A DNA stretch of 64,000 nucleotides from Halorubrum persicum (GTDB taxonomy: Archaea; Halobacteriota; Halobacteria; Halobacteriales; Haloferacaceae). The notes beneath the pieces were generated by a model. The model was given only the letters and a program-made list of their open reading frames with translations, had not been told where the DNA came from and made no database searches. The translations under genes were made by a program, and so were the position numbers. Position 1 is the stretch's first letter. Each line of letters begins with the position of its first letter. Shown one piece after another: positions 26,073-34,216 of the stretch. The DNA lies in contig NZ_NHOA01000043.1 in assembly GCF_002727125.1 (NCBI RefSeq), forward strand, positions 62,001 to 126,000, read 5' to 3'.

Positions 26073-27866
26073 ATGACAGAGACGCCAGGGGGATCCGACG
26101 GCGCGTCCCCGCCCCCGACGGCGAGCGACCCGGCGGCGGCCGCCGGCGACGAGAATACCCCCGCGAGCGGGACGGTCGGAACGCCCTCCGGCGGCGACGG
26201 GGACGGCTCGGTGACGGTGGTCGGCACCGCGCACGTCTCCAAGCAGTCCGTCGACGAGGTCGAGGAGACGATCGAACGCGAGCGGCCCGACGTGGTCGCC
26301 GTCGAGCTCGACGAGGGGCGGTACCGACAGATGAACGGCGAGAGCCCGGAGGATCTCGACGCCAGCGACCTGCTGCGGGGGAACACCGTCTTCCAGTTCC
26401 TCGCGTACTGGATGCTCTCGTACGTCCAGACACAGCTCGGCGACCGCTTCGACATCGAGCCCGGCGCCGACATGCGGGCCGCCATCGACGTCGCCGAGGG
26501 GCTCGGCATCGACGTGGCGCTGGTCGATCGGGACATCCAGACGACGATCCAGCGCTTCTGGGCCCGGATGTCGGTCACGGAGAAGCTACGGATGGTCGGC
26601 GGGCTCGCGTTCGGCGTCACCGACTCCCGCGTCGTCGGGGTGTTGGTGGGGCTGTTCGTCGGGATCCTCGCCGGCCCCGTGATCGGGCTCTTCGGCGGGA
26701 GCGTCGGGGTCACCGACGCGCTGTTAACGAGCGTCACCGGCGGCGTGCTCGCCGCGGTCGCGGTCGCGGTCGCGGTCGATCAGGTCGGGAAAGTCGCGCT
26801 CTCACCCGACGGACGACTCTACGCCGCGGCGGCGCTGGGCGTCGCCGCCGGGGTCACCGCCGCCGCGGTCGGCGCGATCGACGGGATCGTCGCGACGTAC
26901 CTCGGCGGATTCACCGTGCGGGCGGTCGGGAGCCTCGGGCTGGGCGTGTCGCTGGGGCTGACGCTCGGCGTGCTCGCGTCGCTCGCGATGAGCGTCGTCG
27001 GACGGGGGGCCAGCGAGCCCGAACACGGCGGGATCGAGGAGCTCGGGATGGAGGACCTGACCGACACCGACGTGGTGACGATGATGATGGAGGAGTTCCG
27101 CCAGTTCTCCCCGGGCGGCGCGGAGGCGCTCATCGACGAGCGCGACGCCTTCATCGCCCACCGGCTCGTCGCCCTCCGCGAGGCCGGCTACGACGTGGTC
27201 GCCGTCGTCGGCGCGGGCCACCGCGCGGGGATCGAAGAGTATCTCGCGAACCCCGCCTCCCTCCCGCCGATGGAGGACCTCGTCGGGAAGGAGCGCGGGC
27301 GCGGGCTCCCGTGGAAGAAGGCGGTCGGCTACGCGATCACCGTCGGCTTCGTCGGCTTCTTCGTCCTGCTCGCGCTCGCCGGCGTGGAGAACGCGTTCCT
27401 CTTCCGGCTGTTCGGCGCGTGGTTCCTGATCAACGGCGCGTTCGCGTTCGCGTTCGCGAAGCTCGCGGGAGCTCGCTGGGCCTCGGCCGGGGTCGGCGGC
27501 GCCGTCGCGTGGATGACCTCGATCAACCCGGTGCTCGCGCCCGGCTGGTTCACGGGCTACGTCGAGCTGCGAAATCTGACGGTGAACGTCGGTGACATCG
27601 GGCAGCTCAACGAGCTGCTCTCCGACGAGACGCAGTCGCCCTCGGAGCTGGTCTCCGCGATGCTCGACGTCCCCCTGTTCAAGCTCATCGTCGTGGTCGC
27701 GATGACGAACATCGGGAGCATCGTCGCGAGCTTCCTCTTCGCGGTGTACGTCATCCCCGCGATGTTCGGCGACGTTGGCGGCGTCGACGAGGTGGGGCGG
27801 CTCATGATCGAAGGGGCGAGCACCGGCGCGGAACTGCTCCGACGCGCGATCACGGGGGGAGCGTGA
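26073..27866 (+). CDS. TraB/PrgY-family membrane protein
   Basis: A 597-residue protein. After a 45-residue disordered start, the TraB domain runs from about 47 to 180: VVGTAHVSKQSVDEVEETIE, RPDVVAVELDEGRY and a later GAGHRAGIEEYL, motifs shared with PrgY/TraB and GumN/TIKI proteins. Around it are about eight membrane helices, in an internal block (residues 190-320) and a C-terminal block (430-590). PrgY in enterococci reduces pheromone activity; the archaeal role is unknown, and TIKI relatives suggest metal-dependent proteolysis. The start is the ATG preceded by CCCTAAACG about 30 nt upstream. Confidence 0.88.
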   Translation: MTETPGGSDGASPPPTASDPAAAAGDENTPASGTVGTPSGGDGDGSVTVVGTAHVSKQSVDEVEETIERERPDVVAVELDEGRYRQMNGESPEDLDASDLLRGNTVFQFLAYWMLSYVQTQLGDRFDIEPGADMRAAIDVAEGLGIDVALVDRDIQTTIQRFWARMSVTEKLRMVGGLAFGVTDSRVVGVLVGLFVGILAGPVIGLFGGSVGVTDALLTSVTGGVLAAVAVAVAVDQVGKVALSPDGRLYAAAALGVAAGVTAAAVGAIDGIVATYLGGFTVRAVGSLGLGVSLGLTLGVLASLAMSVVGRGASEPEHGGIEELGMEDLTDTDVVTMMMEEFRQFSPGGAEALIDERDAFIAHRLVALREAGYDVVAVVGAGHRAGIEEYLANPASLPPMEDLVGKERGRGLPWKKAVGYAITVGFVGFFVLLALAGVENAFLFRLFGAWFLINGAFAFAFAKLAGARWASAGVGGAVAWMTSINPVLAPGWFTGYVELRNLTVNVGDIGQLNELLSDETQSPSELVSAMLDVPLFKLIVVVAMTNIGSIVASFLFAVYVIPAMFGDVGGVDEVGRLMIEGASTGAELLRRAITGGA

Positions 27867-27915
27867 TCCGGCCCCTCGGGACGGGCGCCTCCCGGCGTGT
27901 CCGTGAGGTGAACGC

Positions 27916-28584
27916 GTGAGCGGAACCGTTCAGGGCCGGCGGATAGCCGGGCTCTACTTCAGCGGGACCGAGATCCGCGACCTGCTGGTCGCGTGGCTCG
28001 CGCTCGGCGTCGCGTTCACGTTCTTCTTCGTGAACGGCACCGCCGGCTTCGATCGGCTGCTCGCGGCGGGCGTCTTTCCGCCGCTGCTGGTCGGACTGCT
28101 CACCGCGGGCGTCGCGTTCCTGCTCCACGAGATCGCCCACAAGGTCGTCGCGGTCCACTACGACCAGGTGGCCGAGTTCCGCGCGGACAACAGCATGCTG
28201 TTTCTGGCGGTGATGAGCTCGCTCCTCGGGTTCATCTTCGCCGCGCCGGGCGCGGTCCACCACCGAGGCCGGCTGACGCCCCGTGAGCACGGTCACATCG
28301 CGCTGGCGGGGCCGGTGGTCAACCTCCTGCTCACGGTCGTGTTCGTGCCGGCGCTCCTGCTCGGCCCCGTGATCGGGAGTCCGGTGGTCACGCTGATCGG
28401 CTCCCGCGGGATCGCGATCAACGTCTTCCTCGCGGCGTTCAACCTGATCCCGTACGGCCCCCTCGACGGGAAGACCGTGATCGGGTGGAGCAAGGGCGTG
28501 TGGGCCGGCTTCTTCGCGCTCTCCGTCCTGCTCACGGTCGGGCTCGTGTTCGTGCTCGGGCTCGGCTTCGGCGGACCGTTCTGA
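27916..28584 (+). CDS. M50-family intramembrane metalloprotease
   Basis: Site-2-protease-like membrane enzyme of 222 residues with about six helices. The zinc motif HEIAH is at H71/E72/H75, and the third ligand motif NLIPYGPLDG places D184. The start is GTG, 49 nt after the TraB stop, so the two are probably cotranscribed. M50 enzymes release membrane-bound regulators by regulated intramembrane cleavage, and a membrane-tethered regulator is encoded just upstream of traB. There are no PDZ or CBS domains, so this is the minimal form. Confidence 0.9.
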   Translation: MSGTVQGRRIAGLYFSGTEIRDLLVAWLALGVAFTFFFVNGTAGFDRLLAAGVFPPLLVGLLTAGVAFLLHEIAHKVVAVHYDQVAEFRADNSMLFLAVMSSLLGFIFAAPGAVHHRGRLTPREHGHIALAGPVVNLLLTVVFVPALLLGPVIGSPVVTLIGSRGIAINVFLAAFNLIPYGPLDGKTVIGWSKGVWAGFFALSVLLTVGLVFVLGLGFGGPF

Positions 28585-28676
28585 GCCGGGCACCGCGGTC
28601 GGCGACGACCGACATCGCGGACCTCCGCCTCGCGGGGAACGGTGCGCTTTTGCTCCGCGGGCGTCCCTCGACACAC

Positions 28677-29699
28677 ATGACCGAGGGCGACGGCGGAGAC
28701 GACGGAAGCAGTGGCGGGGACGGTGCCGTGGACGAACTCACCTACGCGGACGCCGGCGTCGACATCGGCGCCAGCGAGGCGGCGACGGCCGCGTTGATCG
28801 GCGCGGTCGGCGAGGGCGAGGGCGACTACGCCGGCCTGCTCGACATCGGCGACCGCTACCTCGCGCTGGCGACCGACGGCGTGGGGACGAAGCTCCTCGT
28901 CGCCGAGGCGCTCGGCGACTACTCGACGGTCGGCGTCGACTGCATCGCGATGAACGTCAACGACCTGGTCGCCGCCGGCGTCCGCCCCGTCGCGTTCGTC
29001 GACTACCTCGCGGTCGACGAGCCCGACGAGCGGTTCGCCGAGCAGGTCGGCGAGGGGCTCGCGCGCGGCGCCGGCCTCGCCGACATGGAGCTCGTCGGCG
29101 GCGAGACCGCGGTGATGCCCGACGTGATCCGCGGGCTCGACCTGGCCGGGACCTGCGCCGGCCTCGCCGCGAAGGACGCCGTCTTCGACGGCGAGGCGGA
29201 GCCGGGCGACGCCCTCGTCGGCTGGCGCTCCTCCGGGATCCACTCGAACGGGCTCACGCTCGCGCGCGAGGCCGCGACCCGCGATCACGAGTACACCGAC
29301 CCCTGTCCGTTCGAGGGGTACGAGACGGTCGGCGAGGCGCTGCTGGAGCCGACCCGCATCTACACCGACCTGCTCGACCCGATGCGGGAGCACGGCGTGC
29401 GCGGCGCGGCCCACGTCACCGGGGGCGGCTGGACCAACCTGACGCGGCTCGGCGCCAACCGGTACGTCGTCGAGGACGCCTTCGACCCCCAGCCGGTCTT
29501 CGAGTTCGTGCAGTCGGAGGGGGGCGTCTCCGACGAGGAGATGCACCGGACGTTCAACATGGGAACCGGCTTCGTCGCCGCCGTCGACCCCGACGCGGCC
29601 GAGTCGCTGGCCGCCGAGACCGACGGACGCGTGATCGGGCGGGTGGAAGACGGCGAGGGCGACGAGGGAAGCGTCGCGATCCGCGGACTGGAGCTATAA
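28677..29699 (+). CDS. purM: Phosphoribosylformylglycinamidine cyclo-ligase (AIR synthetase)
   Basis: Fifth step of purine synthesis: ATP-dependent closure of FGAM to 5-aminoimidazole ribotide. It is 340 residues, normal length plus a 20-residue acidic N-terminus. Family motifs are TYADAGVDI, LALATDGVGTKLLVAEAL, DCIAMNVNDLVAAGVRPVAFVDY, GGETAVMP, GIHSNGLTLAR and AHVTGGGWTNLTRL. The ATG follows a CGCTTTTGC patch by about 30 nt. It is a single gene, followed by the structured element described separately. Confidence 0.94.
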   Translation: MTEGDGGDDGSSGGDGAVDELTYADAGVDIGASEAATAALIGAVGEGEGDYAGLLDIGDRYLALATDGVGTKLLVAEALGDYSTVGVDCIAMNVNDLVAAGVRPVAFVDYLAVDEPDERFAEQVGEGLARGAGLADMELVGGETAVMPDVIRGLDLAGTCAGLAAKDAVFDGEAEPGDALVGWRSSGIHSNGLTLAREAATRDHEYTDPCPFEGYETVGEALLEPTRIYTDLLDPMREHGVRGAAHVTGGGWTNLTRLGANRYVVEDAFDPQPVFEFVQSEGGVSDEEMHRTFNMGTGFVAAVDPDAAESLAAETDGRVIGRVEDGEGDEGSVAIRGLEL

Positions 29700-29727
29700 C
29701 CGGTCGCCGTCGATACCGCTCTCGATC

Positions 29728-29930
29728 GCTTATAAATATCCAACTTCGGCTCGACGGTAAACGCGTCCAGAGACGCAACCGCCCACTGGTGAATCGTTGG
29801 TTCCGAGTCGGGAACGAATCCCTCCAGATCCCCGGCCGCGAAGCGCTTCGTGCCTCTGGCAGCCGGCGGCTGTGCCGCCGGCGACCTCCCGCAAGCGACT
29901 CGCGGCCGACGGCCGCTCGTCGGCACGCGC
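29728..29930. other. Structured non-coding element after purM
   Basis: This 246-nt convergent spacer holds an AT-rich start (CTTATAAATATCC) and then a dense set of inverted repeats: GTTCC/GGAAC (near 29797), the perfect 12-bp palindrome CGAAGCGCTTCG (29839-29850), a 9-bp-arm hairpin GCCGGCGGC/GCCGCCGGC (29862-29882, loop TGT) and GCGGCC/GGCCGC (29902-29916). It reads unlike a codon-structured gene. I have a weak recollection of similar spacer sequence recurring in Halorubrum-type genomes, so it may be a dispersed repeat, a MITE remnant or a structured RNA. Confidence 0.4.
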
Positions 29931-29945
29931 CACCGCACCGTTCAG

Positions 29946-30245
29946 TTACGAAGAGTTGGCACCACCGTTTTGCGCGGCCTCGACCCGGTCCGCCGTCGAC
30001 GCCAGCGCCTCGGCGAGGGTCCGCGCCTGCGCCACCGAGAGATCGACCTCGTCGGCGTGGGCGGGGAGGTCGCCGAGCGCCGTGTCGTCGAGTTCGACCG
30101 CCAGCGTGACCTGTTCCGGGTCCTCTCTGGGCGCGGTGACGTTCACGACGCCGGGCGCGGCGACATCGAACTCGTGGCCGCGAGCGCGACCCTCCACGAG
30201 GTCGAGGGTCGTGTAAGCGTTCACGCGGAGCAGGCGATCGCTCAT
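29946..30245 (-). CDS. DUF6360-like small protein
   Basis: A 99-residue protein I associate with DUF6360, a haloarchaeal family of unknown function. It has a beta-rich first half (LLRVNAYTTLDLVEGRARGHEFDVAAPGVVNVTA) and a C-terminal helix (VAQARTLAEALASTADRVEAA). It lies 31 nt after the siroheme reductase gene on the same strand, so it is probably cotranscribed with it and may support that enzyme. Confidence 0.8.
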   Translation of the reverse strand: MSDRLLRVNAYTTLDLVEGRARGHEFDVAAPGVVNVTAPREDPEQVTLAVELDDTALGDLPAHADEVDLSVAQARTLAEALASTADRVEAAQNGGANSS

Positions 30246-30276
30246 CGGACCGCCTCCGAGTCAGTCGCTCGCATCG

Positions 30277-32052
30277 TCAGTCGTCCGCCGGGGTCAGCGG
30301 CGCGTCCTCCATCGAGTCTTCCTCGGCGTACGGGTACCACGTCCGCTTCGTGTTGTGCATCATCGGGTCCTCGTAGTCGGTCTCTTCCGGGTCGACGAAG
30401 GCGTCCAGTTCCTCGTCGTCGTGGCGGGCGACGAACGCCCGGAACGACTCGCCCTCCTCGCGCTCGGCGGCGAAGCTCTCGATCAGGTTCGCGATCGCAC
30501 CGGGCACCTCGTCGACCGGCACGCGCTGGGTGACCCACCGAGCGAACTGCGGGTTCTCGCCGAGCCCGCCGCCGAGGCCCACGTCGAGCGCCTCGACCGG
30601 GTCCCCGTCCTTGCGGGTCTTCATCCCGCGCAGGCTCACGTCGGCGATCTGAGGCTGCGCGCACGAGGCCGTACAGCCGGAGAGGTGGATGTGGAACTCG
30701 TCGACGTCGGCCGGGAGGTCGACGTTCGCTTTCAGCCAGCGGGCGAACCGGACCTGCCGGTTCTTCGTCTCGACGATCGACAGCGAGCAGAACTCCGTGC
30801 CGGTACACGCGACCGAACCGCGCATGAACGGGGACGGCTCCGACGAGTAGTGCTCCAAGAGAGGCTCGTCGAGGAACTCGTCGAGCGCCGCGTCCGGCAC
30901 GTCGGTGACGATGACGTTCTGGCGCTGCGAGAGGCGGACCTCGCCGGAGCCGTACTCGTCGGCGAGATCCGCCAGTTCGAGCACGTCGTCCGCGCCCATC
31001 CGCCCGACGAGCACGTTCAGCCCGACGAAGTTCGTCCCGTCCTTCTGGTCGTGGACGCCGATCAGGTCGTTGCGCTCGCCCTCGCCGGCGTTGTACGTGT
31101 ACTCCTCGCGAACGTCGCGTCCGGCGGATTCGAGTTCGAAGTCGACGTACTCCTCCTGAAGCGTCTCGCGGACCTCGTCCGCGCCCCACTCGTCGACGAG
31201 GAACTTCACCCGCGCGTTGTACCGGTCCTCGCGGTCGCCGTAGTCGCGGAACAGCGCGGAGAGGCCGCCGGCGACGTCCGGCACCCTCTCCGGCGGCACC
31301 CAGACGTCGATGTCGCGGGCGAGCCGCGGCTCGTTGCGCGAAAGCCCCCCGCCGACGCGGACGTTGAAGCCGACGGCGTCCTCGCTCTCGTCGCCGTCGC
31401 CGCCGTTTCCTCCGGTGACCGCCTTATACGCGGGCTCGAACGCGAGATCGTTGATGTCGCCCTGCCCGGAGCCGTCGGCGGACCCGGTCACGGACACCTT
31501 CCACTTTCGCGGGAGGTTCGCGTGGTCGTCGTCCCCTTTGAACCGCTCGTTGAGGTCGCGGATCACCGGCCACGCGTCGATCACCTCCTGCCCGTCCTTT
31601 CCCGCGACCGGATTTCCGACGATGTTCCGCCAGGAGTCCCCGCAGGCCTGCTGCGTCGAGAGCCCGTTCTCCTCCAACTTCTCGAAGATCGCCGGCACGT
31701 CCGACAGCTCGATCCAGTGGAGCTGGATCGACTGGCGGGTGGTGAAATCGGCGTACACGTCGCCGAAGATCGGGTTCACTCCCGGGCCGCGGGCGTACTC
31801 GTCGGCGATTTCCCCGACAACCCGAAGCTGTCCCGGTTCGAGCACGCCGTTCGGGGTTCCGATCCGCATCATGAAATACCCCTCCTGTCCGTTCCGCTGG
31901 TGGTACAGCCCCCACCATTTGAACCGCTCGAACCACGCGTCGCGCTCGTCGTCCGGGATCGAGTCGAACCCCGCCTCGGCGAACTCGAACAAGCGGTCGC
32001 GGATCTCGTTGCCGTACACCTCCGATTTCCAGTTCTCGACGTCCGTTGGCAT
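30277..32052 (-). CDS. Siroheme ferredoxin-dependent nitrite/sulfite reductase
   Basis: Two-repeat nitrite/sulfite reductase of 591 residues that reduces nitrite to ammonia or sulfite to sulfide with six electrons from ferredoxin. The ferredoxin-like half-domains are seen in PNGVLEPGQLRVVGEIADEY and FVGLNVLVGRM. The 4Fe-4S/siroheme cysteines are CTGTEFC (C-x5-C) and, about 40 residues on, SGCTASCAQ (C-x3-C). TRQSIQLHWI and SQRQNVIVTDV are siroheme contacts. No nitrate reductase or sulfate-activation genes are nearby, so the substrate is undecided. The downstream DUF6360-like gene is in the same transcript. Confidence 0.92.
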   Translation of the reverse strand: MPTDVENWKSEVYGNEIRDRLFEFAEAGFDSIPDDERDAWFERFKWWGLYHQRNGQEGYFMMRIGTPNGVLEPGQLRVVGEIADEYARGPGVNPIFGDVYADFTTRQSIQLHWIELSDVPAIFEKLEENGLSTQQACGDSWRNIVGNPVAGKDGQEVIDAWPVIRDLNERFKGDDDHANLPRKWKVSVTGSADGSGQGDINDLAFEPAYKAVTGGNGGDGDESEDAVGFNVRVGGGLSRNEPRLARDIDVWVPPERVPDVAGGLSALFRDYGDREDRYNARVKFLVDEWGADEVRETLQEEYVDFELESAGRDVREEYTYNAGEGERNDLIGVHDQKDGTNFVGLNVLVGRMGADDVLELADLADEYGSGEVRLSQRQNVIVTDVPDAALDEFLDEPLLEHYSSEPSPFMRGSVACTGTEFCSLSIVETKNRQVRFARWLKANVDLPADVDEFHIHLSGCTASCAQPQIADVSLRGMKTRKDGDPVEALDVGLGGGLGENPQFARWVTQRVPVDEVPGAIANLIESFAAEREEGESFRAFVARHDDEELDAFVDPEETDYEDPMMHNTKRTWYPYAEEDSMEDAPLTPADD

Positions 32053-32144
32053 CGAGAGCCCCTACAGCCGACGCCCCCATAGGCGACCGCGTCGGGTCAA
32101 CATTCGGCGGTGCTGCATCACGGTGGCACGTGTTGCCGTCATCT

Positions 32145-32450
32145 TCACCGTCGCACGCGGCGGACCGCGGATCGGTCGAGTTCGGCGAACTCACCCCCGC
32201 GTACCCGCCCGACGGGGATCCACCCGGTGGTTCCCTTCTCCCCGCACGCGATACACTGGCCGTACACCTGCACCTCAACGGTCGAGCCGTCGGCGCCGAC
32301 CGACTGGAAGTTCTCGACGACCAGATCGGTGAGCGCACACTCGCACAGATCCGGCGCGTCGAGGCGCCACAGCTCGCTGACACGCACTTTTCGGTCGTCG
32401 TTGACGGAGATCCACGCCCCGTCGTCGAGGACGCGCAAACGAGTGGTCAC
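32145..32450 (-). CDS. Uncharacterised cysteine-containing protein
   Basis: A protein of about 101 residues with CECALTD and CIACGEKG (CxxC) motifs separated by about 30 residues; the last part reads TGWIPVGRVRGGEFAELD. A small zinc-binding fold is likely. The start is uncertain: GTG at 32450 is used, and a TTG nine codons earlier is the only other option. It lies 92 nt upstream of the siroheme reductase on the same strand. I do not recognise a functional family. Confidence 0.6.
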   Translation of the reverse strand: MTTRLRVLDDGAWISVNDDRKVRVSELWRLDAPDLCECALTDLVVENFQSVGADGSTVEVQVYGQCIACGEKGTTGWIPVGRVRGGEFAELDRSAVRRVRR

Positions 32451-32577
32451 ACGTCCGATACGCCCGGGAGGACCCAATGGGTGACGGTGCTCGCAATCGG
32501 CGACCGTTTCGATGACGCCGCGTATGCGACAGATCGCACGACTGCGCCGCGATACCGCGTGAGAGTTTCTTCCGCAC

Positions 32578-32598
32578 TACCGGACACGAAATCCGGTA
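32578..32598. promoter_or_regulatory. Inverted repeat upstream of the tiny acidic genes
   Basis: Perfect 7-bp arms TACCGGA and TCCGGTA flank a 7-nt spacer in the divergent region between the cysteine protein (minus) and the two tiny genes (plus). It could be an operator or a hairpin. Confidence 0.4.
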
Positions 32599-32666
32599 TC
32601 GGTGAGTGGTGGTTCGATTTACATGTGTGACGGTACTTATGGCTCGTGCGCGCTTACGACGGCGTA

Positions 32667-32795
32667 ATGACCGAGACGGTTCCCGACTCCAGCGGCGATC
32701 GACCCGCTAGTCGGGTCGACGACGCCGAGTACCGACAACACGCGTCCGCGGACGTAGCGCCCGAACTGTTCGACGCCGACCAGGAGGGACGATGA
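32667..32795 (+). CDS. Very small acidic protein (42 residues)
   Basis: ATG-initiated frame of 42 residues beginning MTETVPDSS and ending ELFDADQEGR, acidic and typical of haloarchaeal composition. A GGTACTTATGG element 26-36 nt upstream is a plausible TATA box for a leaderless message. The stop overlaps the start of the next tiny frame (ATGA), the same coupling seen in real operons of this window. That overlap and the composition are the main support. Function unknown. Confidence 0.5.
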   Translation: MTETVPDSSGDRPASRVDDAEYRQHASADVAPELFDADQEGR

Positions 32796-32971
32796 CCGAT
32801 CGGGCGGACCCCCAGACGAGCGACGAGGAGCGAGAGGGCGCCGAGAACGACGCGGACGCGGAAGAGCCCGATCGCGAACCCGACGACGGCACGGGTCACC
32901 TCGACGACATCGAGGACGGGATCGGCTGTACGGAAATCTGGGAGCGGCTCTCTGAGCGCCGGGAGGGGTAG
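32792..32971 (+). CDS. Small acidic protein with C-terminal GIGCTEIWERLSE motif
   Basis: A 59-residue, extremely acidic frame whose C-terminus reads GIGCTEIWERLSERR. I recall very similar GxGCTEIWExLSE endings in many small haloarchaeal proteins, which makes this a likely real gene despite its size. It starts inside the stop codon of the preceding 42-residue frame (ATGA). The single cysteine and the WERLSE helix suggest a protein-interaction tail. Function unknown. Confidence 0.65.
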   Translation: MTDRADPQTSDEEREGAENDADAEEPDREPDDGTGHLDDIEDGIGCTEIWERLSERREG

Positions 32972-33019
32972 GTTCACCGTCGCGGCACGTCTCAAACTCC
33001 GTGGGGACCCGGGTGCGTC

Positions 33020-33559
33020 TTACGAGAGGTGCGCGGCGATGTCGGCCTCGGTGATGATCCCGACCGTCTCGCCGCCGTCGGTCACCATCACCGCCTTGTA
33101 GTGGTCGAGGAGGTTCCGGACCTCGTCGACGGTCGCGCCCGGCGCGACGGTGGGGAACGACTCGCTCATCACCTCGCTGACCGGGTGGTCGCCGACGTTC
33201 TCGCCGGCGTGGATCACGTCGCCCTGACTGATCGAGCCGACCGGGACGCCGTTCTGAAGCACCGGGAGCTGCGAGTACGCCTCCTCCTCCATCAGGTCGA
33301 CCGCCTCGCGCACCGCGTCGTCGGGGGCGACGCTGATCACCGTCTCGTTCATCAGGTCGCTCGCGCGAACGACCTCGCCCTCCGCCTCCTGCAGCGCGTT
33401 GACGATCCGCCGGAGCGTCGAGAGCCGCGGGTCGACGTCCCCGCCTTCGATACGGGCGATGAGCGGCTGCGAGACGTCCGCCGCGTCCGCGAGTTCGCTC
33501 TGGGTCAGCTCCAGCGTCGTCCGCCGCTCGCGGAGGTCCTGTGGCGTCGGGAGTTCCAT
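33020..33559 (-). CDS. XRE-type HTH regulator with two CBS domains
   Basis: A 179-residue DNA-binding regulator. Residues 5-60 are an XRE helix-turn-helix (LRERRTTLELTQSELADAADVSQPLIARIEGG). Residues about 65-178 are a CBS pair (ISVAPDDAVREAVDLMEEEAYSQLPVLQNG, then FPTVAPGATVDEVRNLLDHYKAVMV) expected to bind an adenine nucleotide. The architecture suggests DNA binding tuned by energy state. A perfect inverted repeat lies 7 nt upstream of the start codon between TATA and ATG, fitting autorepression. Targets unknown. Confidence 0.9.
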   Translation of the reverse strand: MELPTPQDLRERRTTLELTQSELADAADVSQPLIARIEGGDVDPRLSTLRRIVNALQEAEGEVVRASDLMNETVISVAPDDAVREAVDLMEEEAYSQLPVLQNGVPVGSISQGDVIHAGENVGDHPVSEVMSESFPTVAPGATVDEVRNLLDHYKAVMVTDGGETVGIITEADIAAHLS

Positions 33560-33565
33560 ACGCTG

Positions 33566-33582
33566 AATAACTCGGGGTTATT
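33566..33582. promoter_or_regulatory. Operator-like inverted repeat at the XRE-CBS promoter
   Basis: AATAAC, 5-nt spacer, GTTATT: perfect 6-bp arms lying from 7 to 23 nt before the regulator's ATG, just downstream of a TTTTCTAATAA TATA-like element on the minus strand. Binding here would block transcription start. Confidence 0.55.
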
Positions 33583-33689
33583 AGAAAAGGTTTCGACGAC
33601 GACCGATTTCGCGGGAGCGCCGCGCAGACCGCCGCTCCCGCGATCAGTGCGGCGCGTCGACCGTTCCGGCTATCGTCGGTTGGTCGTGG

Positions 33690-34070
33690 TTACTGCCCGG
33701 CGTCGACGTCGGCGTCCTCCTCGTCGCCCTCGGTCTCGATGACCTCGATGACCTCGAGGGGAACGTCGCGGAGCGCGCCGCCGACCTCGCTTTTCGCGAT
33801 CCGCTCGGCGTGCTCTTCGCTGTCGGCGTTGAAGATGTCGATCTCTAAGAGGAGACCGACGAGAGCGGTGTTCGCGGCGAGGAACGCGGCGTCGAACGGC
33901 TCCCCGCAGACCGGACAGCCGGTGACGCCGGGTTCGACCTCGACGTACTGCTTGTCCGTCTCGTTGAGTCGCTTGCCGGCTTCGCTGACCGCGACGCCGA
34001 TGGCGTCGTCGGTCTCCTCGACATCACGGACCAACCAGGCTGCTTCCATCGCGACTTCGTAGTTGCTCAT
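33690..34070 (-). CDS. UPF0212 (DUF555) family protein
   Basis: A 126-residue archaeal protein of the UPF0212/DUF555 family, unknown function. It begins with NYEVAMEAAWLVRDVEETDDAIGVAVSEAG and has a central zinc-binding-like CPVCGEPFD, then FLAANTALVGLLLEIDIF, and an acidic tail. The start is the ATG after the family's usual MSNYEV opening; longer frames upstream on this strand are antisense to leuB-side sequence. It is a single gene between the CBS regulator and leuB. Confidence 0.88.
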   Translation of the reverse strand: MSNYEVAMEAAWLVRDVEETDDAIGVAVSEAGKRLNETDKQYVEVEPGVTGCPVCGEPFDAAFLAANTALVGLLLEIDIFNADSEEHAERIAKSEVGGALRDVPLEVIEVIETEGDEEDADVDAGQ

Positions 34071-34216
34071 ACCCGAGCCGACGGGCCGCAGGGTTTCCTT
34101 TCTTGTGGTTCGCCCGTGGTCCGCGGGTCTCGGTCGCACACCGTCGAACGTCGGGCGCTCGATCGCACGCCGAAGCGACAGCACGGCCGGCGCGCATCGA
34201 ACGCGGCGGGCGACGC

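Noticed and set aside
34071-34216. tRNA gene in the spacer between leuB and the UPF0212 gene
   Set aside because: No cloverleaf or GGTTCGAATCC-like T arm could be found there or in the other spacers examined.
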